NCBI RefSeq assembly: GCF_015706575.1
Contig: NW_024037063.1
Span: 18,600,927 to 18,664,926, forward strand
Direction of reading: 5' to 3'
DNA length: 64,000 nucleotides
Origin: Patiria miniata
Lineage: Eukaryota; Echinodermata; Asteroidea; Valvatida; Asterinidae
The translations under genes were made by a program, and so were the position numbers. The notes below the pieces were generated by a model. The model was not told where the DNA came from. It did no database searches and saw nothing but the letters and a program-made list of their open reading frames with translations. This document shows, one piece after another, positions 51,501 through 53,990 of the stretch (positions within the stretch are counted from its first letter, which is position 1; the number at the start of each line of letters is the position of its first letter).

Positions 51501-52557
51501 TCGTGTCAATATTTAAGTTGCTTTTTTTTCTTGCTTCCTTTTGCTTCTTGTCTGTGACCTGCTTTGCTACCCTGTCTGTCACCCTATGCGCCTGTCTGTC
51601 TGTCTGTGCATCTGGCTGGGTGTCTGTCTGTAGGAGATTGACAAGTCGTTGTTAGTGTCGTCTTCTGGAGGAGTTATGTTTCCTTCGTCGCCACTTAGTA
51701 CATTAAATTCCACCGTTCCTAAAACCACCTTAACCAGTGGTCTTGGGTTGTCGCAAAGGTAAGTAAGGGTGTGCATTTTAAAACAAAATTTAAGTATTCA
51801 ATTATTACAACTTCAACTTGATCGAATATTCAAATATTCAATTTCAAAATGCACTGATCAAGTGAAACATGTGCAAGCTTGAACTAGCTTGAACTAATCG
51901 GGATTTGCATGCGCCTGCGATGACGAATATTGGCAAAGAGCTTATTAAAATAATACAAAGAAATAGGCAGCTGAATGGCTGACATTTAACCGATTTTAAA
52001 GAAGAAATTTGACCCAATTTTCCTCACGGAAGCTCACACATCATGTGTGAAAGTGGCCTTCAACAAAATGGTGGCATTTGATGAACAATAAAACCATGCA
52101 ACTTAAAAACACATTGAAGACATTTTTTATCATCGAGACCGCTTAATTTTTTTTCCAAATATTTGAATAAAAAAAAAATGCTATGCTGATATTCCACTGA
52201 TCGAGCATTCAAATATGTGTTATATTTTTGCAAACAAGAAGATGATGATTGAAAAGCATTGGTGAGGTATTGTGCACATTAAGAATGCAATTAGATGTGT
52301 GTTCTTCACGCCATATGCATAAAAACAGAAATTACATTTTTGCTCAAAAATAAGGCCTATTTTGAATATATTTGTTCGCATTTCTTTGCAGCCCGAGCTA
52401 CATTTCAACCCATGACCTCCGCAACACCAACAACGGTCACTCACTGCGATCCAGTCTGCCGGGAACGAGGACATCAGGGTACGGTCACAGTCCCACCAAT
52501 CGAGAGTTGTTACGGAGTCCGGAATTGAGTAATACGCAGAGCTCGGATGAGTCCTGA
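9441..52557 (+). CDS. Long coiled-coil protein gene, at least 24 coding exons
   Basis: Twenty-four exons with GT-AG borders were joined by hand. Their lengths sum to 3387 nt; all junction phases agree and the product (1128 residues plus stop) is open throughout, rich in Glu, Lys, Gln, Arg and Leu with heptad-like spacing almost to the end. The last two exons give a Ser/Thr/Pro-rich unstructured tail ending SNTQSSDES. The product is probably a long rod-like cytoskeletal, centrosomal or junctional scaffold, but I do not recognise the family. The true N-terminus is missing on the left. An internal acidic exon (37354-39360) offers a second start. Individual exons are listed separately. Confidence 0.85.
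9600..10724. repeat. Intron 1 content: repeat copies and GATTTTGCAGG motif cluster
   Basis: 9640-9835 is a reversed copy of a family also at about 17220-17360 and 32390-32560, with AGTCAGTCAGTC runs and the word GTAATCCTATA. From 9900 to 10270 the word GGATTTTGCAG(G/A)ATTGAGG recurs about five times at uneven spacing. A tRNA-like element (10458-10586) is listed separately. Confidence 0.6.
10458..10586 (-). repeat. tRNA-like sequence inside a 12-bp inverted repeat
   Basis: On the minus strand 10474-10547 reads as a tRNA-like sequence: a good A box (TAGCTCAGTTGGTAGAGC), a CCGGA/TCCGG anticodon stem with loop ACGGCAA (GGC if read as anticodon), a B box GGTTCAAACCC and a mostly paired acceptor stem. 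The T stem is poorly paired and position 33 is C, so this is more likely a tRNA-derived repeat than a working tRNA gene. ATTGAACAAAGA (10458-10469) and its exact reverse complement (10575-10586) enclose it. Confidence 0.65.
10725..10871 (+). CDS. Coiled-coil gene exon 2
   Basis: 49 codons, phase 0 on both sides (TTTCAG acceptor, GTTAGT donor). It begins EGFMDLADSTPGEAIAYLL and continues into a charged helix (ERTRTMDELREAKRKA), ending in a small-residue linker SSPGAAITTSKQ. The Pro-Gly at residues 11-12 and the linker make this a break between coiled-coil segments. Confidence 0.85.
11100..11636 (+). mobile_element. MITE of the TTAAAGGGAATATAC family, copy 1
   Basis: A copy of a non-autonomous element whose ends read TTAAAGGGAAT...GTAC and GTATATTCCCTTTAA. 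The left end is diverged here; the right end (CCCTTTAA, to 11636) is clear. Internal landmarks shared with copies at 19236, 25927 and 39611: AGTCTGGTTCC, GGGGAATTGTAAGG and ACACCAGGTGCCATGATTT. An 18-base G run (11139-11156) lies near the left end. Confidence 0.7.
11637..13417. repeat. Intron 2 content: interspersed repeat with GACTGGTTCC palindrome
   Basis: About 12360-13065 belongs to a repeat family also found at about 17640-17960, 24640-25130 and, reversed, 44430-44740. The shared core is a palindrome of the type GACTGGTTCC...GGGACCAGTC around a short spacer, with the nearby word CACTTTTGAATGAGA. No terminal repeat or coding part was found. The rest of the stretch shows only A/T runs. Confidence 0.55.
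13418..14091. mobile_element. MITE with TAGGCCCTTTCAC ends, carrying an inserted SINE
   Basis: TAGGCCCTTTCAC at 13418-13430 and its reverse complement GTGAAAGGGCCTA at 14079-14091 bound a 674-bp element. Its arms share words such as GGGTAAAAT. The middle (about 13610-13930) is a separate tRNA-derived SINE, so one element sits in another. The right end lies 49 bases before exon 3. Confidence 0.75.
13610..13930 (-). repeat. tRNA-derived SINE with duplicated body
   Basis: On the minus strand the head at about 13858-13928 has an A-box-like GTGGCCCAGTGGTTAGGG and a B box GGGTTCAAATCC, followed by a body with ACCCACTTGCC, CACCCAGGGG and TGGACTAGC words. The body occurs twice (about 13615-13735 and 13736-13855), a partial internal tandem copy. 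Related bodies lie at 39766-40150 and 47243-47490. Confidence 0.7.
14141..14236 (+). CDS. Coiled-coil gene exon 3
   Basis: 32 codons, phase 0 both sides, after TTTTAAG and before GTAAAA. It reads VQEVLDKERKIMEDEM then REKVRKMKDSIEQ: a continuous charged helix without Pro or Gly. Confidence 0.88.
14760..15260. repeat. Minisatellite of GACTTGTGA words in intron 3
   Basis: A degenerate tandem array of 9- to 11-base words of the type GACTTGTGA(T/G/C), more than 25 copies, with a higher-order pattern mixing TGATAGACTTGTGA and GGACTTGTGA forms. It is preceded at 14770-14830 by the reverse complement word TCACAAGTCC three times, so the region can fold back on itself. No link to the exon 3 sequence was seen. 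Confidence 0.8.
15421..15459 (-). promoter_or_regulatory. Cluster of TGACCT words (nuclear-receptor half-site-like)
   Basis: Three overlapping TTTGACC repeats followed by two TGACC words give, on the minus strand, the form AGGTCAAAGGTCA, the classic DR1 arrangement of nuclear-receptor half-sites. It lies just upstream of the 33-base microexon. It may be no more than a short simple repeat. Confidence 0.25.
15493..15525 (+). CDS. Coiled-coil gene exon 4 (33-nt microexon)
   Basis: Eleven codons, IYAKELNRVKA, between CCTCACAG and GTGAGT, phase 0 on both sides. Skipping or inclusion keeps the frame, and 11 residues shifts the heptad register by 4 positions (11 = 7 + 4). A good donor, a good acceptor, and residues that fit the coiled coil support it; a chance open stretch this short cannot be fully excluded. 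Confidence 0.65.
15526..16440. repeat. Intron 4 content: tRNA-like SINE head and diverged repeats
   Basis: About 15641-15715 on the minus strand is a tRNA-like sequence with B box GGTTCGAGTC and the words GACGTCTGCACTAGTAAGCAG, matching a copy at 42290-42372. 15860-16380 contains a diverged copy of the repeat described at 18860-19235 (CTGAGCTAAAACTTCA, TTTTGAGCAC), interrupted by a CpG-rich piece at 16050-16150. No coding sequence seen. Confidence 0.55.
16441..16621 (+). CDS. Coiled-coil gene exon 5
   Basis: 60 codons plus one base (phase 1 donor) after TTTCCCAG. Reads DNKLKITNLESQKRRLEHDS, then an uninterrupted helix ending EEVEKAQQQRA. The split codon joins to the next exon as Gly. The donor (GTCAGG) is weak. 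Confidence 0.85.
16657..17217. mobile_element. Two adjoining or nested MITEs
   Basis: 16657-16845 is bounded by ATATTGACTGCTT and AAGCAGTCAATAT and carries a long inner palindrome around CTCCATGGATCA. From about 16840 a second unit runs to about 17217 with ends TTATAACACCTC and GAGGTGTTATAA and an internal CTCGGCCAATCA word. The same pair of sequences recurs at 35497-35640 and 36420-36900, so they may move or be inherited together. Confidence 0.65.
17218..18859. repeat. Intron 5, first part: interspersed repeats
   Basis: 17220-17360 holds a GACTGACT microsatellite and a copy of the GTAATCCTATA repeat family. 17640-17960 is a copy of the GACTGGTTCC palindrome family with a C10 run. Around 17995-18310, words of the form CCTGGAAAAATCATGGA recur as a diverged tandem. 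18420-18860 shows nothing I can name. Confidence 0.5.
18860..19235 (+). repeat. Interspersed repeat family R1, copy 1
   Basis: A unit of about 370 bp, also at 43075-43430 and 46385-46770. Shared words in order: TATTATCAAAAAGC, CTTGGATTAAAGAT, ACTAAACACCCC, TTTAGAAGAAATCAAGAA, GTGTTTCGTGATCAAA, GGTTAGGTTTTGAA, GGAAACGAACAAAATGCATG. There is no coding frame or poly-A tail; the ends are not inverted repeats that I can see. Confidence 0.75.
19236..19767 (+). mobile_element. MITE of the TTAAAGGGAATATAC family, complete copy
   Basis: The best-kept copy: left end TTAAAGGGAATGTAC (19236-19250), right end GTATATTCCCTTTAA (19753-19767), length 532 bp. TTAA at both outer edges resembles the target of piggyBac-like transposons, but the TTAA may be part of the terminal repeat. 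It begins exactly where the R1 repeat copy stops. Confidence 0.8.
19768..22517. other. Intron 5, middle: no gene seen
   Basis: 19780-20000 carries a diverged repeat with TTGAAGCAACAAAATTGCTC that recurs, partly reversed, near 29060 and 34990. 20330-21130 is relatively CpG-rich with two TGACGTCAT words (20398-20405 and 21086-21094 region) and may be an old DNA transposon; no frame has protein-like composition. 22388-22470 could be read as a short Met-started peptide before a GT, but nothing supports it as an exon. Confidence 0.35.
22518..22737 (+). pseudogene. C-terminal tail of a Penelope-like retroelement (GIY-YIG part)
   Basis: One frame gives KIREAVEIRRHRPHMNRDGG then YELAHVYDRLLSCDQAWSRD and ends at a TAA at 22735-22737. 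The pattern REA..IR...P.MNRD.G..L..VYD.LL is typical of the C-terminal GIY-YIG endonuclease end of Penelope-like elements. The reverse transcriptase part is absent upstream, so this is a 5'-truncated relic of about 220 bp. The foldback element starts at or inside its stop codon. Confidence 0.6.
22737..23232. mobile_element. Foldback MITE with arms of about 240 bp
   Basis: TTAAAGAGGTTGTGGAATGC at the left and its reverse complement at the right (to about 23231) begin arms that match for nearly their full length, meeting near the CATCGGGAGTCCTG word at 22983. The arms differ by few bases and small indels, so the insertion is recent. Arms contain GTGACGTAATAAACAGGACTC. TTTAA-like sequence flanks both ends. 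A folded transcript would form a very long hairpin 80 bases before exon 6. Confidence 0.88.
23314..23447 (+). CDS. Coiled-coil gene exon 6
   Basis: Two bases complete the split Gly, then 44 codons SPRDLNQSESSQLREAKKK to EEDKNKLNQR, phase 0 donor GTGAGT. The SPRDLNQSES start is a short non-helical break; the rest is coiled coil. A partial copy of its front part lies at 23583-23637. Confidence 0.87.
23583..23637 (+). pseudogene. Partial duplicate of exon 6
   Basis: About 55 bases match the front of exon 6 (AATCAGTCGGAATCATCTCA in the exon; AATCAATCAGAGTCATCTCA here) followed by the shared GCTAAGAGAAGC(A/G)AAGAAGAAACT. It follows a TTGCAG acceptor-like sequence 266 bases after the exon 6 start, but has no matching 3' half or donor. 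A dead partial exon duplication. Confidence 0.8.
23662..23918. mobile_element. MITE with TTAACCAGTTC ends
   Basis: TTAACCAGTTC (23662-23672) and GAACTGGTTAA (23908-23918) bound a 257-bp element. Inside, ATATTTCCGGCCTCGC occurs twice next to GCTGCGAG-type words. A partial relative is at 41820-42012, again with the word GAACTGGTTAA at one end. Confidence 0.8.
23919..26770. repeat. Intron 6, first part: MITE copies and a local duplication
   Basis: 24640-25130 is a copy of the GACTGGTTCC palindrome family. 25250-25345 and 25500-25585 are related copies sharing GTGCTGCCCTCTATTGAT and TTCAGAAACAGTT, a local tandem duplication of about 250 bp. 25927-26450 is a diverged copy of the TTAAAGGGAATATAC MITE (ACACCAGGTGCCATGATTT at 26322). 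No exon of the host gene fits here. Confidence 0.6.
27297..28212. mobile_element. Element with GCCCCG ends and a 2-copy internal repeat
   Basis: The left end reads ATGCCCCGTGGCGAAGCCG and the right end GGTTGCGGGGCATTT, a short terminal inverted repeat (ATGCCCCG/CGGGGCAT). Inside, a unit of about 121 bp beginning GTCAGCGCGATAACTTGAG occurs twice (about 27763 and 27900), and a TGGGTGGGTGTGTG microsatellite lies on each side. Such elements are widespread in marine invertebrates. No coding sequence. Confidence 0.65.
28213..29507. other. Intron 6, later part: unannotated
   Basis: No gene or clear repeat boundary between 28213 and about 28960. From about 29040 to 29460 a diverged copy of the GAAGCAATAGAATTGCTC family is present. 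The rest is unique-looking AT-rich intron. Confidence 0.35.
29508..29840. mobile_element. MITE with 37-bp terminal inverted repeats
   Basis: ATTCACAATGCAGTGCGCC at 29508 and its reverse complement ending at 29840 continue into matching CAAGAGTTTGCCA words; over 37 bp only two positions differ. Length 333 bp, no coding frame. The nearly identical ends mark a fairly recent insertion. It lies 118 bases before exon 7. Confidence 0.85.
29959..30078 (+). CDS. Coiled-coil gene exon 7
   Basis: 40 codons, phase 0 both sides, after TTTTGTAG and before GTTAGT. Reads VKELTESLDTEKKRRSSYEG then VVDRNKKLIAGFE. The last 30 to 40 bases are the seed of the array that follows in the intron. Confidence 0.88.
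30079..30960 (+). repeat. Minisatellite made of exon 7 tail plus splice donor
   Basis: Eight or so copies, period about 80-95 bp. Each starts with a version of the exon end (GAACAAGAAACTCATTGCTG, TGGTTTAGAG) followed by GTGAGTTATGAGTGTTGATT and a TGAGTGGATCATGAGTTGTG stretch. Later copies extend left into AAAACAGTGGTAGAT, matching the exon's AAGACAGTGGTCGAT. Most copies keep a GTGAG donor at the exon-like border; none keeps an acceptor. Confidence 0.9.
31035..31148 (+). CDS. Coiled-coil gene exon 8
   Basis: 38 codons, phase 0 both sides, TTGGCAG acceptor and GTAAGT donor. Begins DEKQTLTEEKSALQMRIGFL and ends EKSLLNQT. Continuous heptads. Confidence 0.88.
31431..31658 (+). CDS. Coiled-coil gene exon 9
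   Basis: 76 codons, phase 0, TCTTCTAG acceptor and GTATGA donor. Starts NSLKSEQTIIQRQENEIKSL and ends VQRYKGNEKDLTNK. The intron before it is only 282 bp. Confidence 0.9.
31659..32196. repeat. Intron 9 with AAATAAAT-type microsatellite
   Basis: 31865-32040 is a purine-biased AT-only simple repeat of AAATAAAT/AAATAATA words with interruptions. A TTTCAG acceptor follows. No other feature. Confidence 0.75.
32197..32289 (+). CDS. Coiled-coil gene exon 10
   Basis: 31 codons, phase 0, TTTCAG acceptor and GTAAAA donor. Reads LDKLTRDLDLSKSELEANHQ and ends QEHGK. Confidence 0.88.
32290..33351. repeat. Intron 10 content
   Basis: 32390-32560 is a copy of the GTAATCCTATA repeat family (shared AGGCAGTGCT, TATAGGATTACCC, GACTTCCAGTGAA). 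A G13 run lies at 32867-32880. The rest, to the CAAACAG acceptor, has no recognisable feature. Confidence 0.5.
33352..33603 (+). CDS. Coiled-coil gene exon 11
   Basis: 84 codons, phase 0, ACCAAACAG acceptor (poor pyrimidine tract) and GTTAGA donor. Starts QMEDVKNESQILKEQLKQEK and ends AAEETKRLEAQ. It is the last exon before the 6.6-kb intron that holds the acidic alternative exon. Confidence 0.88.
33610..34510 (+). repeat. 94-bp minisatellite with alternating A/B units in intron 11
   Basis: About 9.5 copies of a unit with the core GTTAACCTCTGACCTGCC TTGAAGGTxxxATGACACTAACTA, beginning at 33625 right after exon 11. Two forms alternate: one carries CACAGCGTGTTACCAACTGA, the other CAGGTTGGTTGCTAACTGAT, giving a dimeric higher-order period of about 188 bp. 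Unlike the arrays after exons 7, 13, 19 and 24 the unit does not contain exon sequence. Confidence 0.88.
34511..36904. repeat. Intron 11, upstream of the acidic exon: repeats
   Basis: 34660-34800 holds two copies of a AGTGAAAGACTA...TTGC(A/G)T(A/G)G unit. 34920-35060 is a piece of the TTTTGAGCAATTTTGTTGCTTC family. 35497-35640 and 36420-36725 repeat the MITE pair seen at 16657-17217. 36650-36894 is a two-copy tandem of about 126 bp (GGCAAGACAGTAAAAACAG, CTCGGCCAATCATGAGACAG). No host exon recognised. Confidence 0.6.
36905..37353 (+). promoter_or_regulatory. Likely promoter and 5' UTR of the acidic isoform
   Basis: A repeat-free stretch between the last MITE-derived repeat and the acidic ATG. 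There is a stop codon in frame at 37339, 15 bases before the ATG, so the acidic frame does not continue upstream unless spliced. No TATA box is placed with confidence. The case for a promoter rests on the open frame with its own start downstream. Confidence 0.4.
37354..39360 (+). CDS. Acidic repeat exon, probable alternative first coding exon
   Basis: 669 codons without a stop, starting at an ATG in good context (A at -3, G at +4) and ending LTSLLEQ at a CAG/GTTTGA donor, phase 0. The next exon starts in phase 0 with LENSVMKQ, so the joined product stays open (1278 residues). Composition is dominated by Glu, Ser, Val, Lys and Asp. Residues about 10-200 form five repeats of near 40 residues around GEQTGLEEKV, EDQSIENEDDVLAG and KITSTEE; later parts are looser. 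No signal peptide or membrane segment. If the donor is not used the frame stops after one more codon (39366). Confidence 0.75.
39361..40251. repeat. Intron after the acidic exon: MITE fragment and SINE-like bodies
   Basis: 39611-39756 is a reversed fragment of the TTAAAGGGAATATAC MITE. 39766-40150 holds two to three tandem copies of a SINE-like body with CACCCAGGAGTA, TGGGTAC, CTTGGGC(A/G)AGACACTTTA and GAGCTGCTGCAGAAAAC words, related to the bodies at 13610 and 47243. Confidence 0.65.
40252..40321 (+). CDS. Coiled-coil gene exon 12
   Basis: 23 codons plus one base, after TTTTGTAG and before GTAAGT (phase 1). Reads LENSVMKQSSLVEELSEEKR. It accepts the phase-0 donors of both exon 11 and the acidic exon, so it is the meeting point of the two isoforms. 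The intron after it begins with a C10-A12 tract. Confidence 0.85.
40811..40944 (+). CDS. Coiled-coil gene exon 13
   Basis: Two bases complete a Lys, then 44 codons LQDQLNFSQETLKIAEESTD to VKQYDWSKESQ; donor GTGAGT, phase 0. The tail from GGTCAAGCAATACGATTGG onward is the seed of the following array. Confidence 0.86.
40945..41104 (+). repeat. 41-bp array made of exon 13 tail plus donor
   Basis: About four copies, period 41 bp, of the exon 13 end: TGGTCAAGCAATACGATTGG followed by TCAAAGGAGAGTCAG and then GTGAGT or GTGATT. The third copy is almost identical to the exon. The array fills most of the 194-bp intron up to the next polypyrimidine tract. Confidence 0.92.
41139..41291 (+). CDS. Coiled-coil gene exon 14
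   Basis: 51 codons, phase 0, TTTTCTAG acceptor and GTAAGA donor. Begins MKLESKVKSLERELDEARSG and ends LEDMLAEKKE. Very high charge, typical coiled coil. Confidence 0.9.
41326..41623 (+). repeat. 21-bp minisatellite in intron 14
   Basis: About 14 copies of a 21-bp unit CATCTTGTGATCCATCGCAAG with few changes, starting 35 bases after exon 14. As the period is a multiple of three and the unit lacks stops in several frames, long open frames appear on both strands; none is a gene. Confidence 0.95.
41676..41813 (+). CDS. Coiled-coil gene exon 15
   Basis: 46 codons, phase 0, after a long T tract and AAG, donor GTATAG. Reads ELAEVRRESGRLLLNQSRAE and ends KVLEEEMTK. Confidence 0.88.
41814..42451. repeat. 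Intron 15 content: MITE fragment, microsatellite and tRNA-like SINE
   Basis: 41820-42012 is a relative of the TTAACCAGTTC MITE with a CTGT microsatellite. 42290-42372 on the minus strand is tRNA-like, with GCTCAGTGGTCAAGTGGTAA and a B box GGTTCGAGTCC; it matches the copy at 15641-15715. Likely a tRNA-derived SINE head rather than a tRNA gene because the anticodon arm does not fold well. Confidence 0.6.
42452..42535 (+). CDS. Coiled-coil gene exon 16
   Basis: 28 codons, phase 0, TTTTCAG acceptor and GTGGGT donor. Reads QWTQLKDLMARLTSSESAKQ and ends ELEAQLEK. Confidence 0.87.
42536..43565. repeat. Intron 16 with R1 repeat copy 2
   Basis: 43075-43430 is the second copy of the R1 repeat described at 18860-19235, including GTGTTTCGTGATCAAAAGG and GGAAACGAACAAAATTCATG. 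The rest of the intron shows no feature. Confidence 0.7.
43566..43682 (+). CDS. Coiled-coil gene exon 17
   Basis: 39 codons, phase 0, CCTTTAG acceptor; the donor GTGCTG is weak. Reads QTNETRQRYSEIQQVQAETN and ends RAQAAERK. A Thr/Ser-rich middle (TNATTSTLS) softens the coil. Confidence 0.84.
43965..44147 (+). repeat. CATACAATGT simple repeat in intron 17
   Basis: Near-perfect 10-bp units CATACAATGT with an occasional extra CATGT giving 15-bp variants, about 17 units in all. The variants form a regular higher-order alternation in the second half. Open frames across it have no coding meaning. Confidence 0.95.
44269..44426 (+). CDS. Coiled-coil gene exon 18
   Basis: 52 codons plus two bases, after GAATGTAG and before GTAAGC (phase 2). 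Reads IPELQQQLDEKSLRLQATEA and ends AQLHEERIE; the split codon is Lys. Confidence 0.88.
44427..44990. repeat. Intron 18 with reversed GACTGGTTCC-family copy
   Basis: About 44430-44660 matches the GACTGGTTCC palindrome family in reverse (GTAGACCGGTTCCCAGTGCC). No other feature before the CTTTTAG acceptor. Confidence 0.5.
44991..45156 (+). CDS. Coiled-coil gene exon 19
   Basis: One base completes Lys, then 55 codons SLLNQQLEDAKQQAAACIDR to TEDKSKSVEDM; donor GTAAGT, phase 0. The exon tail from about 45100 is the seed of the following array. Confidence 0.88.
45157..45900 (+). repeat. Array made of exon 19 tail plus splice donor
   Basis: About seven copies after the exon, period roughly 93-130 bp. 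Each has a version of GACAAGTCCAAGTCTGTTGA AGATATG, usually then GGTAAGTC, GAGACTGTGGGG, a GGGTTTAGAT(C)AAGCCCC(G)CCCCTCATTAGCATACC stretch. The last two copies reach further into the exon (ATTGCTGGAAACATGAAAAAGC; exon ATTGCTAGAAACTCAGAGT). Five copies keep a GTAAG donor. GGGGCGGGG and CCCCGCCCC words in each unit can pair, and one unit has a G19 run. Confidence 0.92.
46176..46348 (+). CDS. Coiled-coil gene exon 20
   Basis: 57 codons plus two bases, after TTTTGTAG, donor GTAAGA (phase 2). Reads HSLAEQGKKSLFDQVSSLQQ and ends LHHKNKIQQA; split codon Arg. Confidence 0.88.
46349..46839. repeat. Intron 20 with R1 repeat copy 3
   Basis: 46385-46770 is the third copy of repeat R1, including ACTAAACACCCCGTGAAATT and GGAAACGAACAAAATGCATG. 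It fills most of the intron. Confidence 0.75.
46840..47004 (+). CDS. Coiled-coil gene exon 21
   Basis: 165 bases: one base completes Arg, 54 codons, two bases left (phase 2, donor GTAAGA). The correct frame reads EIFTRHKTVLADSLMKLQQD to LLEEHRKLLA, not the longer open frame on the same strand (see rejected items). Both neighbours force this phase, and it alone gives heptads. Confidence 0.86.
47005..50379. repeat. Intron 21: SINE-like body and CpG-rich blocks
   Basis: 47243-47490 (minus) is a SINE-like body with GGTACCTGTGAAGGTAGAGA and GAGCTGCTGCAG, related to 39766-40150 in the opposite direction. 47540-47680 and 49000-49250, 49540-49740 are CpG-rich with ACGCGTACG-type words and may be ends of an old large transposon; no terminal repeat was proven. 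50201-50259 is an AGGTC tandem. 48000-48600 is AT-rich without features. No exon of the host gene fits between. Confidence 0.45.
50201..50259 (+). repeat. AGGTCA-rich tandem upstream of exon 22
   Basis: A run of CAGGT(C/T) words: at least seven AGGTCA or AGGTCG hexamer starts in 59 bases, in direct orientation at 5- or 10-base steps. AGGTCA is the nuclear-receptor half-site, but the 5-bp step suggests a simple repeat. It ends 120 bases before exon 22. Confidence 0.55.
50380..50560 (+). CDS. Coiled-coil gene exon 22
   Basis: One base completes Thr, then 60 codons HSDTEEAVRDQNRNVSTMDY to IREYRLEKQKQ; TATCTCCAG acceptor, GTGAGA donor, phase 0. This is the last strongly helical segment (KYLERENGVLQNRIDTLSRQ), the best piece for a family search. 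Confidence 0.9.
50561..51633. repeat. Intron 22 content
   Basis: About 50940-51440 is a diverged repeat related to R1 in its right part (TATCTACTGAACTGTAAC, CGCTTCGAGCAAGAAAAGCA AATGG split across words). A TCTGTC microsatellite at 51590-51632 forms the polypyrimidine tract of the exon 23 acceptor. Confidence 0.5.
51634..51758 (+). CDS. Coiled-coil gene exon 23
   Basis: 41 codons plus two bases, acceptor TCTGTAG made by a TCTG repeat, donor GTAAGT (phase 2). Reads EIDKSLLVSSSGGVMFPSSP and ends TSGLGLSQ. The coiled coil ends here and a Ser/Thr/Gly/Pro-rich tail starts. Confidence 0.85.
51759..52391. other. Intron 23
   Basis: 51768-51855 starts GGGTGTGCATTTT and ends TTTCAAAATGCAC, a small inverted repeat resembling the ends of the MITE at 53989-54382. 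CAAATATT words recur to about 52215. Otherwise plain AT-rich intron ending CTTTGCAG. Confidence 0.45.
52392..52557 (+). CDS. Coiled-coil gene exon 24 (last coding exon)
   Basis: One base completes Arg, then 54 codons and the stop TGA at 52555-52557. Reads SPSYISTHDLRNTNNGHSLR through GTRTSGYGHSPTNRELL and ends SNTQSSDES. Disordered, Ser-rich, possible phosphorylation sites (SP at the start, HSP, RSP). The last 55 or so bases including the stop seed the 3' UTR array. Confidence 0.9.
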
Positions 52558-53720
52558 GTCATTCTTCATCTCGCATGAGTCATTGTCATGATATGAGTTA
52601 TGGTTACTGGCCACTGGTAGCCCTACAAACCGCGAGTTACATGTATTACGGAGTCTAAGTTGAGTAACATGCAGAGCCTAGATGAGTCCTGAGTAATTTA
52701 TTCTCTTGTGAGTCATCGTCAGGATATGAGCGCAATGGTCACTTGCCACTCGTAGTCCTACAAACCGCGAGTTATTACAGAGTCTAAGTTGAGTAACATG
52801 CAGAGCTCGGATGAGTCCTGAGTAATTTTTTCTCTCATGAGTCACAGTCATGATATGAGCTCACTGGTTACTCGCCACTCGTATTCCTAAAAACCGCGAG
52901 TTATCACGTAGCCCAGCATTGAGTAATACACAGAACTCAGATGAATCTTTTGTAACTGTTCATCACTCATGAGTCAGTGTCATCATGTGGGCTCAATGGT
53001 TACTCACTACTCATAGTTGTACAAACTGTTGAGTTATACATGATTCCAAAGTTGAGTAATACACAGAACTCGGAAGAGAAACTGTCATGATACAAGCACT
53101 GTGGTTACTCACTACTCATAGTTATGCAAACCGTGAGTTATTACAGAGTCAAAATTTGAGTACTACACAGCTCAGATGAGTCTTGAGTAATTAATCATCT
53201 TGCACAAGTCAGTGTAATGTGAATTGTATTGTTACTCACTATTCGTAGTTCCACAAACAGTGAGATATTACGGAGTTCGGAAACGAGTTATATACAGAGT
53301 CCAGGTTGATTAGAGTAACTGTTCATCTCTCATGAGTCAGTGTTATTGAGCTCACTGATTACTCACTACTCAGTCTAAAAACTTGAGGTATTACAAAGTC
53401 CAGAATTGAGTAAAACACGAACTCATGAGACTGAGCCATTCTTCATCCTACATGAGTCAGTGTTGTATAAGCTCCATGGTTACTCACTACTCATTCCAAT
53501 CCTGAGTAACATTCTTTAATGAGTCACTGTCATGATATGAGTGCTACGGTTACTCGCTACTCGTCTGACAACGACTACGAGTAGGATAGTACTGAGTCAC
53601 AAAGAACTCGGATGAATTCTGAGTAACTTTATTTTCTCATGAGTCATTGTCACTGGTTACTCATAATTCAGTTATTATGTAGCTCAGAATTGAGTAATTC
53701 TCATGATTCAATTCAATAAA
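52558..53720 (+). repeat. 3' UTR minisatellite copying the last codons and stop
   Basis: About nine copies, period roughly 110-130 bp. Each has a version of the coding end: CGCGAGTTATTACGGAGTCT then TTGAGTAACATGCAGAGCTC and GGATGAGTCCTGAGT, followed by TCTCATGAGTCATTGTCATG and GGTTACTCGCCACTCG. Copies near the gene are closest to the coding sequence and later ones drift. The unit holds the TGA stop context and many TGAGT words. Confidence 0.92.
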
Positions 53721-53990
53721 ATGGCGTGTTTAAGCAATAAAATCCTTCACTCAAATGTAAATTATACAGTATTCAATATTTTGAAGAGTAATTGTTTTAA
53801 TATGAAAAATGACCATCAAATGGCTGATATTTGTACTGAGTTTTAAGTGCCTAGTATCGAGTTGAGTACTAAGTGTGCCTACAGACATTTTAAAGTTGGA
53901 ATATTGTATCTTGTATTTTTCTGTAAGCGTAATTCATAGAAAAGTGTGTGTGTTATTGAAACCTTACAAATAAAGAATAATAACTAAGGG
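53721..53990 (+). terminator. End of 3' UTR with AATAAA signal
   Basis: Unique AT-rich sequence after the array. AATAAA at 53969-53974 is the first clear polyadenylation signal after the stop codon; cleavage would fall within the next 30 bases, just before the MITE at 53989. Choice of this signal is inference. Confidence 0.6.
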
